From: Nemertoderma westbladi
Lineage: Eukaryota > Xenacoelomorpha > Nemertodermatida > Nemertodermatidae
Direction of reading: 5' to 3'
DNA length: 60,488 nt
NCBI GenBank assembly: GCA_032718475.1
Contig: JAUCBJ010006657.1
Span: 1-60,488 of the forward strand
This document shows positions 42,525 to 54,780 of this stretch, piece by piece. Each line of letters starts with the position of its first letter. The first letter of the stretch is position 1. Position numbers and translations under genes: made by a program. The notes under the pieces are model-generated. The model had not been told where the DNA came from. It saw nothing but the letters and a program-made list of their open reading frames with translations, and did not search any database.

Positions 42525-43148
42525 GGCTACGGTTGGTGTTAGCTTATTCAATCCCGCTAACACCCCATAAAGTTATAAGCCGATAAGCAATATTGGGAGC
42601 CACGAGATTGGGCAATTAACCAACTCGTGCCATCCCAATAAGAATGGGAAGGAGAAGCACACAATGAGGGTCAGGGGCCAAACCCCTAACCCAGAGAGAA
42701 TAGGTGGAGTGAACGGGAACACTCCAAAGGGCGCCAACAAGGGTATCAACCAATCAGAGGGGGGAAAGGCATCGATTAGGTAGAGTAACAAGGCCAACCG
42801 TGCAATATAGCCACTTGGCAGTAATCATACCAATTTCAGTTATCTCAGTGCAATACCGGTGCTAGATTAAGTTACATAGTTTAGCTAGGGAAGGACCGGG
42901 ACTTTAGTTACCGTATCCCGCCTTCCGTATACGACAATATTATCTCATATCTATATCTATATCTATATCTGCATATCATATTATATACGACAAACAGCAC
43001 AAACTCATTCAGTCCTTATACACGGCGGGGACGCGTGAACTAACAACGGATAAACCGGGATCCCTCTTGGATCCCGTCACAGTAACTAAACCAGCTGCCG
43101 CCCTAGATAAACTCAGTAACCACCAGCCACCAAATCTGCAGAAGAAAG

Positions 43149-46059
43149 ATGAGTCAGTCGGGTGAGATATCACCGACGCGGACCCCGGACGAAGAGCTAA
43201 CGATCCGCGAGGCCGCAACCAGGTGATACAGGCCCACAACGCCGGACCCATCGGTAACGGGTCATCCGGCAGTTCAGGACGAGGGGGGCCTGGAACCCGA
43301 GGTCGAGCCGAGAGGAAGAGAGAGCAAGACGGAGGGAGACGGAGACGAGTCGACACAAGGCGGGGGTCGACGCACCGGTGTCGCCGGCCAGCCTCAGGCC
43401 GAGGGCGACGAACGGGCCACCGAAACGGCGATGGTGGGGCCGACGGTGCGGCCCCGGACGCAGAGAGACGAAGGAGATATCGGTACCGATGTCGCCGGCC
43501 AGCCACAGGCCGAGGGCGACGGACGGCCCGCCGGAACGGCGACGGTGGGGCCGCCAGTACGACGTCGGACCCGGAGAGACGGAAGAGAGATCGGCGACGA
43601 GGACGTCGGGGTTTCTGATCGACTTCGACGGGCCTACAACACGACCCAGAGACTACTAAAGGACGCTAAGAAGGAAGGGGCGAAGATAGACGAGGTGAGA
43701 CTGAGGAAACGACTAGGTGAGTCGGATAGACACTTTAATTACCTAATGCGTTTTGGGCAGAGAGAACTAGCCGAGGAGAGAGCGAAAGGGATTGCCAGTG
43801 ACTATGGGAATGTGGGAGTATGGAACCTAGCGTAGCGTCAGTGTACATAGGGCCATACTTGGTCGATGCCCGGGGAGTAAAATTAGTGGGTTGGAGGGGA
43901 CCAGAAGGAGGCGAATCCGAGGTTAACCCCGAGGATTCGGCCTCATCGGTCGGAGGAAGTTCCGGGAAGCGGGGGAAAGTTAGTAGATCGGGAAGGCGGA
44001 GGGAGTCCGTCGTAACCGATAAGTCTGCTACATCCTCCGCGAAAGAAAGACTGGTGAGAGAGGCAGGTGCCGCGTACCGTCTCGAGCTGATAGAGCAAGG
44101 TCAGAGGGAAATGGATAAACGGCTAGAGGAGGGGAGAATGCGGCTAGAGAGGGAAGCGGCATTGATTAGAGAAACCGGAGAGAAGGCCGAAAGGGCTTTG
44201 AGAAGCCTTAGGGAGTATGATGAAATAGAGTTGAAGGAACAAGAGGAGCGTGTGGCGAGAGAGAAAAGTGAACGCGAGAAACATGAGGTGAGAGAGAAAA
44301 GTGAACGCAAGGAGCGTGAGGCGAAGTGGGAAAGTGAACGAAAGGAACGTGAGGCGGAACGCGAGAAACGTGAGGCGAGGGAGGAAAGTGAACGCAGAGA
44401 GCGTGAAGCGAGACGAAGGGAGAGTGCTAGGAGAGTAGCAGAGTTGGCTGGCCAGGACGCGCGGGAGTGTGAGAGGAGAATGGCAGAAGCTGAGCGAGAG
44501 CAAAAGGAATTAGAGAGACGCCAAAGTGAGCTTTCGGGACACAGGATTAGACGCGCGCATGAGTTGCAAATGGTGCGGGCGGGGGCGTCTGAGAGCGAGA
44601 CTGGCTCGAGTATTTTAGAGGAGCCAGGGGCCGTGGATACATTTATTAATACCCCACTTACAGGGACCGCACGACAGACCCAAAACTGGTGTGACCGTAC
44701 GGGCGGGGGGGGGGGGGTAATAATGATAATGGTACAGTAGACGTGGTTAATATTAATAGTACCGTATGGGATAATTCTAATCAAACCTTTATTGCAGGAA
44801 ATACTTTACCTAGTGGTAGTAATTTAAATTTAAATCAGAACAATCCTAATGTTAATGTAGAAAATAATTCTAATAATGTGGTTATACAAAGTAATCCAAA
44901 TAATTTAAATAATGATCCAAGCCCGAATTTACAAAATAATTCAGATAGTGTAGTCGCGCAAGATAATTCAAATGATTTTATTTCGAACGAACAAATTAAT
45001 TCCGTTTCCAATACGGGTGCTATTAATGTAAACACGTCGGGCGTGTATGGCCAGACAGATGGGGCCCTGGTAGGCCACGTAGTTAGTAGGCCGGAAGTAG
45101 CTGGGTTAGGTAGACCCGGTGAGGGCCTGGTAGGCCACGTAGTTGGTAGGCAGGAAGTGGCTGGGTTAGGTAAACCCGGCGAGGGCCTGGTAGGCCACGT
45201 AGTTGGTAGGCAGGGAGTGGCTGGGTTGGGTAGACCCGGCGAGGGCCTGGTAGGCCACGTAGTTGGTAGGCAGGGAGTGGCTGGGTTGGATGGACCCAGC
45301 GAGGGCCTGGTAGGCCACATAGACGGTAGGCAGGGAGCAGAGGGCCTGGTAGGCCACGCAATAGCAGAGAGAGAGGCGGGGGTGAATAGACCCGACCGCG
45401 GTAGGGTTGATGTGTCGACTAGAGAGGGATATAGTAGCGGGATGAGAGATAGCGAAGTTAGATGTGGCGAGTGGTGGGGGGGGGGGGGGGCTACGAGAGC
45501 CCCACAACAGCGAGTTAGCGGCGAAAGGGGGGGGGGGGCAGAGAGTGTCCCACAGCCGTCAGCGGATAATGCGAGGGCCGAAATAGGTAAACGCAACAAC
45601 CGGCGACGGAAAGTAATAGGGGGATTGCGAGTATCCCCAGCGGCGTGCGACCGAGCAGAGAGAGACAGGTTGACGTCGTGAGAGGGCGGACGAAGCGTCG
45701 AGCCCGATCAGAAGAGGGAAGGAGAACAGGGGTTTAACCGGGAGGTCGACGAGAGATCTCACGAGCGGGAATACTACACTGAAAGGAGAAGAAGAGAAGA
45801 CAGTAGTAGAGGTATCGCCGCGAACGATAGAAGAACGAGGACGGATAGCGAGCTGTCGGTAGTTGAGATGAGGACGGAGAGTCAGTGGGGTCGGACTCCG
45901 GGAGATTGCCGTCGCCCCGGAGAGATGCGACCCGGCGAGGCGCACTACGCGCCGATGGAGGGGTACGCGATGTACCGGTACGAAGACGAGAACATTAGAG
46001 GGGGGGGGTCGAAGAGAAACTTTCCGACGGAATACACCTATCGATCGAGAATACGGTAG
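43149..46059 (+). pseudogene. N-terminal gag region of the BEL/Pao element, broken
   Basis: A long coding stretch in several frames. It begins at ATG 43149 with a proline/glycine-rich part, then a Glu/Arg-rich coiled coil (about 44060-44560), an Asn-rich part (about 44720-45020), and five copies of a 20-residue repeat around EGLVGHVVGRQ (about 45060-45360). Breaks seen: in-frame TGA at 43224-43226, a frame change near 43825, a frame change at the G13 run 44705-44717, an in-frame TGA at 45679-45681, and a frame change at the G9 run 46000-46008 leading toward the frame of the pol region. Further G runs (45476-45490, 45527-45538) are in frame. Homopolymer miscounting in assembly could explain some breaks. 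No known domain is recognised before the DUF1759-type region. Confidence 0.6.
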
Positions 46060-46108
46060 CCGCGGGGAGGACTATTCGAGAAGAATAAACTTCGATCCCG
46101 AACAACAC

Positions 46109-49100
46109 ATGCAGACTGTAGGACATACTGTAGGCCTTACTGCACATACCATAGGCCATACTGAGAGAGGCAATGTAGGCGATAGGATAGCGTGGACAAC
46201 GGGATTAAACCCGGAAGTCGCGGAGTACATACCGGTGGGTAGGCCAGAAGCTGATAGGCCTATACCGGTACCAGTACAGCAGTATGACTACAGCATGCAG
46301 GGACATAACATATACCCAGGGGAGGGGGAAATTATTGCGGATAGGTGCATGGGCCCCAACATATTAACATCAACCCCAGTACCAAACATACCGGTGGGGG
46401 GGGGACAGGGTGACATTCCCCCATCACAATATCAACAATATACCCCGATAGGAGCAAGAACAACGAGACCCTTGGATGAGAATAGGTCGTGTGATACAGA
46501 CATATGGAGGGGGCCGCTACCCCCGATGACATACCCAAGTCAGAGAAAGTCAAGAAATAGGACAGACGGAATGCACCAGACAGGAGAAACTATACAGCAT
46601 CCATCGAACCCATTGGAAGCACAGGCGATGGGGATGGCCACGTTGATCGATGCGTTGAAAACGAGGATCGAGCTACCACCCGTGGAACCATTCAAATTCG
46701 ATGGGAGCAGGCCGGAAGAATATCTACAGTTTCGGCGCATGTATAGTAACGAAATACTAACAAAAAACTTGACGCAGGCGGAGTGCCTAAAGTATCTGCA
46801 AGTGTACACGGGAGGCCCAGCATACGATATCGTGAGGCAATATCAAGGAATAGAGGGCGGCTTCACGACAGCATGGCGGGCACTGGATAGGGAATACGGG
46901 CACCCGGCCAAGATCATCAGGCAGATGCTGAGAGGCATAACATCGGGTGGCCTACAGGATAATCCCGTTAGCATTAAGACGTTCGCTAACAAAGTCGAAA
47001 AGGCGCTAATCGTGCTGAAGACGCTAGACGCGCCGTACGAGCTCAATGCGTCCAACAACATCACCACGATAGCGCAGGCACTACCAAACTGGCTGCGCAA
47101 CAAGTGGAGGAAAATCGCCTTCTCCACTCGAGATAAGAAGGGTGCGGAACCGGGTTTAGAAGAAATGTCAAACTTCTTAAACTACGAGGCTGAACTAATA
47201 ACTGACCCAGTCTATAGTGAAGATAGCCTGGGAAAGGGACCGAAGACAGACTACCATAAACCGAAACCAGAGCACAACACATCAAACGCATTACCGAGAC
47301 TTAGGCAATCATTGCCATATGCAGCGACGCAGGGGACTGCAAGTCCACAGCTAGCCGAGGATAAGACAACACCATGGAACGGACAGGGAAACAATAACAA
47401 CACGAATAAACATAACCCCAGTACGTCCAGTAGGCTAAATCCAAACAATAAGAATAGTAGGGACTTTGGTACAAACGCAACTGCGATACGCAATGCACTG
47501 TATAAAGAGGGCTACGACCCAAAGAGCAAATGCCAGCTACACGCAAATGCGCTTCATCAAACCATGAACTGCAGGTACTGGCAGGCGCTACCTAGGCAAG
47601 ATCAGATAGATTATGCGTTCAGCAATAAAATCTGCTCGCGATGTGTAATGAGTGGACATAGAGCAAGGGAGTGCAAGGAGAAGCCAATAAAATTTGGTCA
47701 AAGGAGAGGCCAAACGATGGCGACGAGCACAGTAGGGGCGAAGAAGAGGGGAACGGTGTTACTTGGAGTAGTACCAGTGCGAGTGATCGGGGAAGGCAAT
47801 CGATCAGTAACAACACTAATGCTGGTTGATAGTGGAGCTGCCTTCACATTAGTCGAGGAATGGGTGGCCGAGGAGATAGGATTGAGAACGAGGCCAAGCA
47901 GGATGGCGGTAACAACCATCTCTAGCAAAGATGAGATCCTGGAGATGAGAACAGGACGGTGCGCAATTGCAGCAGTGGCACCAGGATGCGACTATGGGGC
48001 AACCATTGACCCCATCCAAGTGATAGAGTCAATTAATATTAATGCCAGGCGACCAACCAACATCGAGGTCGAGCAGTATAAATTCCTGGACGACATTGAC
48101 TTCTCAATCCCAGACGTGGACGTTAGGAAGGTGTCCATCATAGTAGGCATGGACTGCCCAACGGCCCACGAAAGAATGCAAACGGTCTTCGGCGAAGACA
48201 AGCAGAGTGACCCGGTGGCCATATTAACACCATTCGGGTGGACGCTGATTGGTCCAATTAAGAGCAAGATACCATTTAGGATGTCGGAGACATCAGGATG
48301 CATGTTCGCGGGAACAATGCAGGAAATGGGTGACGAGGGAGCAGAGGAGCAGCTTAAAAGACTGCTCAGACAGGATTTCGAGGGACTGAAAGAAACCGGG
48401 GTCGGGACCTCGGTGGAAGACAACCAGGCTTTACAAAGCGTGGAGGAATCGATGACATGCGATGAGGGGCGGTATACTATAGGAATGGTATGGAAACTAC
48501 CGAAGATACCGCTGCCCGACAATAGGGGGATGGTACTCACGAGACTCCGCAAGCTGAAACAAACACTAAAACGGAGCCCCGAGAAGAATGAGTACATCCA
48601 CAGAACGATTAAGAAGTACGTCGAGAAAGGATGGGCCGTGGAGTTACCGGTCGACGAGCCGAACACGGACAGGACATATTACCTGCCACTACACGTGGCT
48701 TTAGATCCAAAAAAAGGTAAACTACGGATGGTAGTCGACGCATCGGCAAAGACCGACGGAAAGTGCTTAAACGACTACCTGTTAGAAGGCCCAAACATAT
48801 ACAATTCGGGCATAGAGGTGTTACTTAGATTTAGAAATGGGAAACACGCCTTCACGTGTGACATAGAAGGCATGTTCAACCAAGTCCGTGTAACGGAAGA
48901 AGATAGCGACAGTCAACGCTTCTTATGGTATAATGGCGAGGAAGAACCGTCGATAATACCGGCATATAAGATGGTAGTACAAAACATGGGGGCCAAGTCG
49001 TCTTCATTTACGACGACTATGGCAGTGAGAGACACAGTGAAGGGGAAGGAAGATAGATACAGCAGTAGGGCCGTCGATATGATTCGACGCGGCTTCTACG

Positions 49101-50923
49101 TAGACGACGGAATGGAGTCTGGAAATACGGTTAAGGAGATACTGGACACAGGGCGCGAGGTTCGCGACATCCTAAAAGGATCCGGCTTTAACCTGACCAA
49201 ATTCCAATCCAGTTCGGAAGAATTTATTAAGGCGATAGAGGACAGGAGACCAGAATCGACCATGGACAATCCCACAACAGCCAACGGGCAGGACATGGCG
49301 ATTAAGAGAACAGAATCTCAACAGAAGGCATTGGGAATCGTGTGGGATAGAGAGACAGACGAACTGAAGTATCAGCTGAGCCAGGAGGGCGCAGACATCC
49401 ACACGAAGAGGGGCTATGTATCGTATATAGCAAGGATATACGATCCCCTAGGCCTAGCATCCCCATTATTAGTCACGGGGAAACAGATACTCAAGAGAGT
49501 ATACAAACTGAAGGATGAGTGGGACGTAGAGGTACCAGAGGAAATCAATAAACAGTGGAGCAAGTGGACAGGAGACTTGGAGAAGATGGGAACATACAAC
49601 ATGCCGCGGGTGTATTTCCCGGATGGGAACATGACGAATCTGGACCTACACATGTTCTCCGACGCATCGTTGGAAGCGTACGGAGCGGCACTCTACTTAG
49701 TACAATGAGAGGGGGCTCATAAGCCAAGACTAGCCTTTAGCAAAGTAAAGTCAACGCCACCAGATTCAGCATCAGTTCCTAAGTTAGAATTGACAGCCGC
49801 GAGACTAGGAGTAAGAGCCACAGCCTACCTAGTGGATACTATTCCCAACATAGTAGAGACACACTACTGGACGGACTCCATGGTAGTGCTTGGTTGGCTA
49901 CACAACGAAAGAACGAGATACCCGATATTCGTCGCGAATAGAGTGGACGAAATAAGGGCGAGTACAGAACTGGAAAGGTGGCACTACTGCCCAACAGACG
50001 ATAACCCAGCGGACTTGTTGTTGAGGGGCGTGGTACGCCACACTTTCTTGAAGAAGGAAGTATTGTGGCAACATGGGCCACAATTTCTGAGCGATAAGGA
50101 AGCCTGGCCGCCGATGAGGAAGGTGGACCCGGGCTCGGAAGTAGTATCAGAAGGAGAAGAGGGAGATTCAGAGGGAGAAGAGATATACTCCCAGATGGTG
50201 AGGGAGATTAGGGACGTGCAACCAGGACGGGAACTGTGCGATAACCCGACGGATAAACTCCTCAGCTACAGTTCTAGTTGGTATAAGACCAAGAAACTAG
50301 TGGCGTACTGGAGAGCCTTCGGGAATTTCCTTGCGGGAGTTGGCAAGGACAAGAAGATCAGGACAACCATAGATCTGGAAGGAGCGGCCAAGGCAGTGAT
50401 CCACTATGAACAACGGAAGAACTATGGCGACGAGGTGGAACGCGTCGGTAACCAACAGCACCTCCGACGGGACAGCGAGCTGATTACGCTGTCGCCACAA
50501 CTCGATGACGACGGGATTCTAGTAATGAATTCTAGGGTGGGATACAACAACAGCATAGTCGTACCACCGAAACCCATCATCATTCCTACAGGATCGCCAA
50601 TAGTCCACCAGATTATATGGGACTCCCACAAATCGATATTGCATGGGGGCACCAACCGAACCCTCACAGAGATAAGGAGGAACTATTGGGTCAAACAACT
50701 GAGGAAGAAGGTAAAAGCGGTAGTGGGGCAGTGCCAGACCTGCCGACGAGCGAAGAAGGAGCGAGCCGTACAGGAGATGGCGCCACTACCGGCGAGTAGG
50801 GTAAGACAGCACGACCCGCCATTTACGCATTGCGGTGTGGACATGTTCGGGCTGATAAAGATCAAAGTGATGCGACACACGGAGAAACGCTACGGCATTA
50901 TCTTCGTATGCAACAAGGGATAG
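46109..50923 (+). pseudogene. BEL/Pao gag-pol: DUF1759 gag, protease, RT, RNase H, integrase start
   Basis: One frame with a single in-frame TGA at 49706-49708. Domains from ATG 46109: a DUF1759-type gag core starting near residue 195 (FDGSRPEEYLQFRRMY), a zinc knuckle (CSRCVMSGHRAREC, about 509-522), and a retropepsin-type protease with catalytic LVDSGAAFTLVE (D574). Then reverse transcriptase with LRMVVDASAK and YVDD 997-1000, the Pao-specific segment IARIYDPLGLASPL, and RNase H beginning MFSDASLEAYGAAL. After the TGA the frame continues with the rest of RNase H and an integrase zinc region (HGGTNRTLTEIRRNYW and CQTC). It ends at 50923 just after the first catalytic Asp (HCGVDMFG). This copy is non-functional as written. 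Family assignment to BEL/Pao is secure. Confidence 0.85.
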
Positions 50924-51723
50924 AACTCGCCCAAGATGCAACCGCATCAGCGTTCATTAACGCCTTAGAAAGGTTTAGGGACCGCAAAGGTGGGACGATC
51001 GCAGTGATATACAGCGACAACGGCACCAACTTTGTGGGCGCAGAGAGTGAGATGACAGAGGCCTTGGACATCTTGGAGGGGGAAGAAGTCAAGGCAGCCA
51101 TGAGACGACGACAAGTAAAGTGGGAGAGAAGGACGCCGTATGCACCACATACACTAGGATGCGTCGAGAGACTGGTGGGCAGTTCAAAGCGTCTAATGAC
51201 GAAGCTAATGAACACCCACATGGTCACTGAGGACGTCTTACGGACAGTACTTGCGAAGTGCGAGGGGATCATTAATAGCAGACCGCTATATCCGGAGAAT
51301 GATGACCCTGAGTCATTAGACGTGCTGACGCCTAGCCATTTCCTGATGGAAAGGCCAGCGACCATCGATATGCGGGGTGTAGACCCAGATGACATACACT
51401 CCCGCCAAAGTTGGAAAGTCGCTAAAGCAATAAGCGCAGAGTATTGGAGGAGGTGGGTCGAGGAATACCTACCCACACTCCATAAACGAAGCAAGTGGAG
51501 GAAGTCAAACAGGGAGTTAAGAGAGGGAGATCTCGTAATCGTTACGGATGATACTATCATCAACAACCAATGGCGGTTGGCGAGAGTTGTAGGCACCTAC
51601 TCCGACGAGGACGGAAGAGTCCAATCGATAGAAGTGCGGATAGGTGGAAAGATAGGTGCGAAGGACAGAAAAACCTACAGGAGAGCTGTAGGCAAATGCT
51701 GTCTGTTAGAAGGGGCACCTTAG
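50924..51723 (+). pseudogene. BEL/Pao integrase core and C-terminal domain
   Basis: Continues the integrase in a different frame after a break near 50915-50925, where a few expected residues also seem missing, so a small deletion is likely. The second catalytic Asp is in YSDNGTNFVG and the Glu in GCVERLVGSSKRLM, giving a complete DDE set together with the preceding frame. The end is a DUF5641-like domain (GDLVIVTDDTIINNQWRLARV). Stop codon at 51721-51723. Confidence 0.8.
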
Positions 51724-51879
51724 TAGAGTTAGAGAAATGTTTAGTCGTCCAAGTTTTGGACTGAGGGGGTGGGATTGAGGGCGAGACGCCCTTCCCACAC
51801 AAAAAAATAAAATAAATAAAAAAAAAATAATAGTACATGGTAGGTACGCAGTTAGTAGGCAGAAGTTAGTTAAGAGGTA
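51724..51879. other. Spacer after pol
   Basis: Short non-coding stretch with an A-rich tract at about 51800-51830. It might be the start of a degenerate 3' untranslated or LTR-like region, but no matching copy was found elsewhere in the insert. Confidence 0.35.
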
Positions 51880-52475
51880 CGTAGTACCTAGTTAGTTAGT
51901 TAGTTAGAGGGTACGTAGTACCGCTAGTTAGTTAGAGAGTTAGAGGGTACGTAGTACCGCTAGTTAGTTAGAGAGTTAGAGGGTACGTAGTACCGCTAGT
52001 TAGTTAGAGAGTTAGAGGGTACGTAGTACCGCTAGTTAGTTAGAGAGTTAGAGGGTACGTAGTACCGCTAGTTAGTTAGAGAGTTAGAGGGTACGTAGTA
52101 CCGCTAGTTAGTTAGAGAGTTAGAGGGTACGTAGTACCGCTAGTTAGTTAGAGAGTTAGAGGGTACGTAAGTACCGATAGTTAGTTAGAGAGTTAGAGGG
52201 TACGTAGTACCGATAGTTAGTTAGAGAGTTAGAGAGTACGTAAGTACCGCTAGTTAGTTAGAGAGTTAGAGGGTAAGTAGTACCGATAGTTAGTTAGAGA
52301 GTTAGAGGGTACGTAAGTACCGTTAGTTAGTTAGAGAGTTAGAGGGTACGTAGTACCGCTAGTTAGTTAGAGAGTTAGAGGGTACGTAAGTACCGTTAGT
52401 TAGTTAGAGAGTTAGAGGGTACGTAAGTGCCGTTAGTTAGTTAGAATTAGAGTTAGAGGGTACGTAGTACCGTTA
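51880..52475. repeat. 36-bp tandem repeat array (about 16 units)
   Basis: Units of 36-37 bases built from AGTTAGTTAGAGAGTTAGAG and the imperfect palindrome GGTACGTAGTACC. Single-base length variants (GTAAGTACC for GTAGTACC) alternate in the right half. The array lies between the pol region and the exonuclease-like frame of the same insertion. Confidence 0.9.
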
Positions 52476-52970
52476 GTTAGAAGAGAGAGAGTAAGAGGTA
52501 AAAGGGGATATAGATATAGATATTAGTTAGCAGTTAGTAGAGAGAGGGGGGCATATGAGTGCAGCTGGGTAAATCGTGTGGCCACACGACGCATACTGCT
52601 GTACTGCATAGGCCCACAGAGTAGGCCAGAATGTGGATTAGAGAATAGAATAATCCATAGGCAATAGTAAGTAGTAGGACAATAGAATCAAAGTTAAAAT
52701 AGATAAATAAATAGAATAAGGGCTGAAAGTTACAAAATAATGGCAACACTAGGAAAGTTATTCTAGAACATAACAAAAGTAACGGACAGAAATTGTAAAT
52801 TACGCTCATTTACTAGCTTCAAAATTAATTAGTAATAATTTAGGTTAAAAGGCGCAGTTAAGTAGGAAATAGGTCATTATCGAACCGTACAGAACATCCT
52901 AGATACATCACTCATCTGTATTGCGCCTTGGTAAGGCACCACCTTGCAGGTGAGCGAGTGAACGTTCGGA
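52476..52970 (+). other. Leader of the exonuclease-like frame
   Basis: Non-coding. A strong splice-donor-like word CAG|GTGAGC lies at 52947-52955, only 16 bases before the ATG; the same CAG could serve as an acceptor. GATATAGATATAGATA occurs near 52506, echoing the ATCTATATCTATATC run at about 42946-42970 in inverse orientation. Confidence 0.35.
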
Positions 52971-54086
52971 ATGGCGAGTAAGTTGATCAGAAAGAGAAAA
53001 GCGGAGTCAGGAGGAAAGGAGATACTGGTGGATTTCACCGAGAGACATCCGGAAGAGAAGACGAGAGGATACTACGAGAGGTTGGAAAGGGGTCACGCGG
53101 CGCGAGCGCTGCAGGATCACTTCAGGGAGATGCACGAACAGCGGCTGGTCGGGACCTACGGGACGCCGTCGCTGGACAACGCGATCTTCCAACACTTCCA
53201 CTACGTAGTGAAAGGGGACGAGGCGAAGTTCGGGATTCCGAAGTACCCGAGGGAATCACCGAGGAACGACTGGAAGAGATTTATAGAGTCCGTCAACAGA
53301 GGAGGATATATGATCCTAGACGACGAGGGAACCGTGGAAGACGAGGCGGGTTCGAGACGAGGAACGGCGGGGTCGGCCAGGACCATACTCCTACATTTGG
53401 CCGCGCCAAATGGGGACATCTTCTTATTCGATCTAGGAACGTATGGGAAGAAGGAGGGGCCGAAATTAAACCGGTTACCGAAAGCGGTACAAGTCTTAGT
53501 AAGAGAGAAGTCGACGACGAAAGTGGGATCGGCGATTCGCGAGGACGCGGAGAGGAACATCGGTCCGGACGCCACCAACCTCCTGGATATGCAGAAAGTC
53601 TTTATGGCTATGACGGCACCGGATGGGTTGGGGGTAGTCGAAAACACAGGCCAATGCGGGGCAGTGGCGATGGGCCAATTATTGGGGCTCGTATGCCACA
53701 AACCGATGGACTGGGGGAAGTTTAGGGAAGAATACGGAGCAGAACTAGCGAACTCGCTAAAGTGGGGAGCGAGACCGGGAAAGCAGGAGGTATATCAGTT
53801 CCGCAGGGGAGTGATAAAGGTATATCAGAAGCGATATATCCTGCAGGAGGACTGGATGATGATAAGTTTGCTTAACTTATTCATGACCGTGGTTATCGAG
53901 AGGGAACCAGGGGCATTTCTGTTATCGGGATCACCCCTAAGCTACAGGAGAGCCTTTAAGACGGCCTTTGACGGTCTGGTAGACCACCCGGGGCTGAAGG
54001 GCGAGTCGGTGTACTACAACAGCCAGCATCTGGTAGACGGGGAGACAGATACACAGAGACAGATGGGAGCAGCTAGAGACGGATAG
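52971..54086 (+). CDS. DEDD 3'-5' exonuclease-like protein of the retroelement insertion
   Basis: A 371-codon frame. Residues about 105-310 resemble the RNase D/WRN-type DEDD exonuclease fold. Exo I is D117-D-E119 in MILDDEGT, followed by TILLHLAAPNGDIFLFDLG. Exo II is KVGSAIREDAERN with D192. Then LLDMQKVFMAM and a GAVAMGQLLGL helix. Exo III is RYILQEDWMMISLLNLF (Y289, E293/D294), where the spacing is one residue longer than the usual YxxxD, so the last carboxylate is uncertain. Such enzymes remove nucleotides from 3' ends. The frame stops at 54084-54086 but the adjacent frame continues an Arg/Glu-rich helix without interruption from about 54060, so a one-base shift has probably cut a longer protein. 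Assignment rests on motif order only. Confidence 0.55.
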   Translation: MASKLIRKRKAESGGKEILVDFTERHPEEKTRGYYERLERGHAARALQDHFREMHEQRLVGTYGTPSLDNAIFQHFHYVVKGDEAKFGIPKYPRESPRNDWKRFIESVNRGGYMILDDEGTVEDEAGSRRGTAGSARTILLHLAAPNGDIFLFDLGTYGKKEGPKLNRLPKAVQVLVREKSTTKVGSAIREDAERNIGPDATNLLDMQKVFMAMTAPDGLGVVENTGQCGAVAMGQLLGLVCHKPMDWGKFREEYGAELANSLKWGARPGKQEVYQFRRGVIKVYQKRYILQEDWMMISLLNLFMTVVIEREPGAFLLSGSPLSYRRAFKTAFDGLVDHPGLKGESVYYNSQHLVDGETDTQRQMGAARDG

Positions 54087-54780
54087 ACGAGAAGCAAAGC
54101 GACTGGAAGAAGTTGCTAGACGGGAGAGGATAGAAGCAGAGGAGAGGGAAGAGGAGGCCAGGACACAGAGTTACGGCTTCGAGGAACAGGCAGGCCTAGA
54201 CGAACTTCATTGGACTTCATCAGGGAGTTCGGGGGAGTCTCTAGGGCGAGAATTGGGATGGACAGTGGGATCGCCGAAACAGTCGACGTCGGGGTTGCAA
54301 ACGATGCCCATACCAGCGGGCGCCGTGGGCGACCAACCGCCAAGGAAGTTAAGGGAGCTAGAGGGATGGAGAGCTACGGGCGAGAGCCAAGGCGGGAAGG
54401 GACATAGTGGATCCATCGGGATACCGGGGTTGGAGACACTGCCAGAAGAGGAGGACGACGACGACGACGACGAGTTCGGAGAGATGCCGCCCATTGAGAG
54501 GATAGGCCACTCGGACACGGACTGGGTTGGCGGAAGGGTGGTGACGGCCAGTGGGGCGAGGGCCTTCTGGAACAGATCTGGCAAGCGGACCTGGGTGCAC
54601 GAGGAGCCGGCGATGGATTTCGCAGGGAGCACCATCAGGTTGGGCGAGCAACCGGGGACGGCACCACGGGTAGTATTCGGGGAGACGATGCCCGAGAGGG
54701 GCGGAGAGATTGACGTAGATAGAGAGACCAACGTAGAGAAGTTCGCCTACCAGCGACTCCACAGACCGCGGAGATCGCTT
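54087..54780 (+). pseudogene. Middle segment of the exonuclease/zinc-knuckle protein (frame 2)
   Basis: Open in the +1 frame relative to the upstream CDS (54253-54915 is the ATG-initiated part). It starts with a charged helix rich in RE/EE, then a Ser/Gly/Pro-rich stretch and an acidic run (EEEDDDDDDEFGE). No domain recognised. It reads as the linker between the exonuclease-like part and the zinc knuckles; the frame changes again near 54770. Confidence 0.5.

Noticed and set aside
42525-43148. 5' LTR of the BEL/Pao element
   Set aside because: No matching second copy could be found at 51724-52970 or near 55466, so an LTR cannot be claimed.
44101-44784. Antisense Ser/Leu-rich frame of 227 codons
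   Set aside because: Shadow of the Glu/Arg-rich coiled-coil coding repeat on the plus strand.
44835-45599. Antisense Pro/Thr-rich frame of 254 codons
   Set aside because: Mirror image of the 60-base coding repeat and Asn-rich region; no independent support.
52534-52809. Antisense open frame over the exonuclease leader
   Set aside because: Hydrophobic translation of AT-rich sequence with no domain or gene context.
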